Of a DNA stretch of 43,235 nt, positions 43,222 through 43,235 are shown one piece after another. Every line of letters starts with the position of its first letter. The stretch's first letter is position 1. The translations under genes and the position numbers were made by a program. Source of the DNA: Actinomycetota bacterium (GTDB lineage Bacteria > Actinomycetota > Humimicrobiia > Humimicrobiales > Humimicrobiaceae); contig JAMDDL010000162.1 of NCBI GenBank assembly GCA_023488645.1, forward strand, positions 1 through 43,235. The letters are read 5' to 3'. Below the pieces are notes generated by a model. It made no database searches. It saw only the letters and a program-made list of their open reading frames with translations, and was not told the origin of the DNA.

Positions 43222-43235
43222 AGATCGGAAGAGCG
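43222..43235 (+). other. Illumina adapter remnant at contig end
   Basis: The final 14 bases AGATCGGAAGAGCG are the start of the standard Illumina TruSeq adapter. They are not genomic and should be trimmed. Confidence 0.9.

Noticed and set aside
1..43235. tRNA or rRNA genes
   Set aside because: I looked through the gaps longer than 100 bases and saw no cloverleaf with a TTCGA-type arm and no rRNA signature; a tRNA covariance search was not possible here.

Overview
The window is an AT-rich bacterial contig devoted almost entirely to tetrapyrroles (cobalamin, siroheme, heme) and to isoprenoids/hopanoids. The oxygen-independent chemistry it encodes (CbiD/CbiC/CbiA corrin genes, radical-SAM heme synthesis through siroheme, ferredoxins) points to an anaerobe. 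The last 14 bases match an Illumina adapter, so this is probably a metagenome or draft contig whose right end is artificial. I cannot name the species; a low-GC uncultured anaerobe fits best, and the cell-envelope type is not settled by the sequence.

Region 1 (1-12.2 kb) is a corrinoid uptake and synthesis locus. On the minus strand are a substrate-binding lipoprotein cut by the window edge and a CbiK-type cobaltochelatase that carries its own export signal, both behind a cobalamin riboswitch. An LVIVD beta-propeller gene and cbiA-cbiC-cbiD follow. A second, nearly identical riboswitch in inverted orientation drives a BtuC/BtuD/BtuF-type ABC importer. The importer ATPase appears to have a C-terminal domain reached only by a -1 frameshift at an A7 run. 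Two gene graveyards are visible: remnants of a Mg-chelatase-like gene plus ABC permease upstream of cbiA, and the tail of a second binding protein after the importer.

Region 2 (12.2-22.2 kb, minus strand) is a riboswitch-led operon: a broken cobO, then cobN, a two-cluster ferredoxin, an ABC-2 transporter pair, a fused ChlI/ChlD-type chelatase subunit, and an unassigned radical SAM/SPASM protein. Together with CbiK this gives one genome both class I and class II chelatase systems.

Region 3 (22.5-32.1 kb, plus strand) is a compact isoprenoid-to-hopanoid operon: a DXR-II (DRL) type reductoisomerase candidate, polyprenyl synthase, type 2 IPP isomerase, HpnH, HpnA, squalene-hopene cyclase, a DUF116 protein, IspE and a TetR regulator. 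A perfect palindrome in front of the operon is a candidate operator.

Region 4 (32.1-42.5 kb, minus strand) encodes the route from glutamyl-tRNA to heme via siroheme: precorrin-2 dehydrogenase, HemA, HemC, CobA-HemD fusion, AhbC, HemB, AhbD, AhbA, AhbB, HemL. It sits behind a fourth cobalamin riboswitch that is nearly a copy of the one in front of the cobN operon. A small ferredoxin gene follows before the contig end. Each of the four riboswitches is followed by an intrinsic terminator, which implies control by transcription attenuation.
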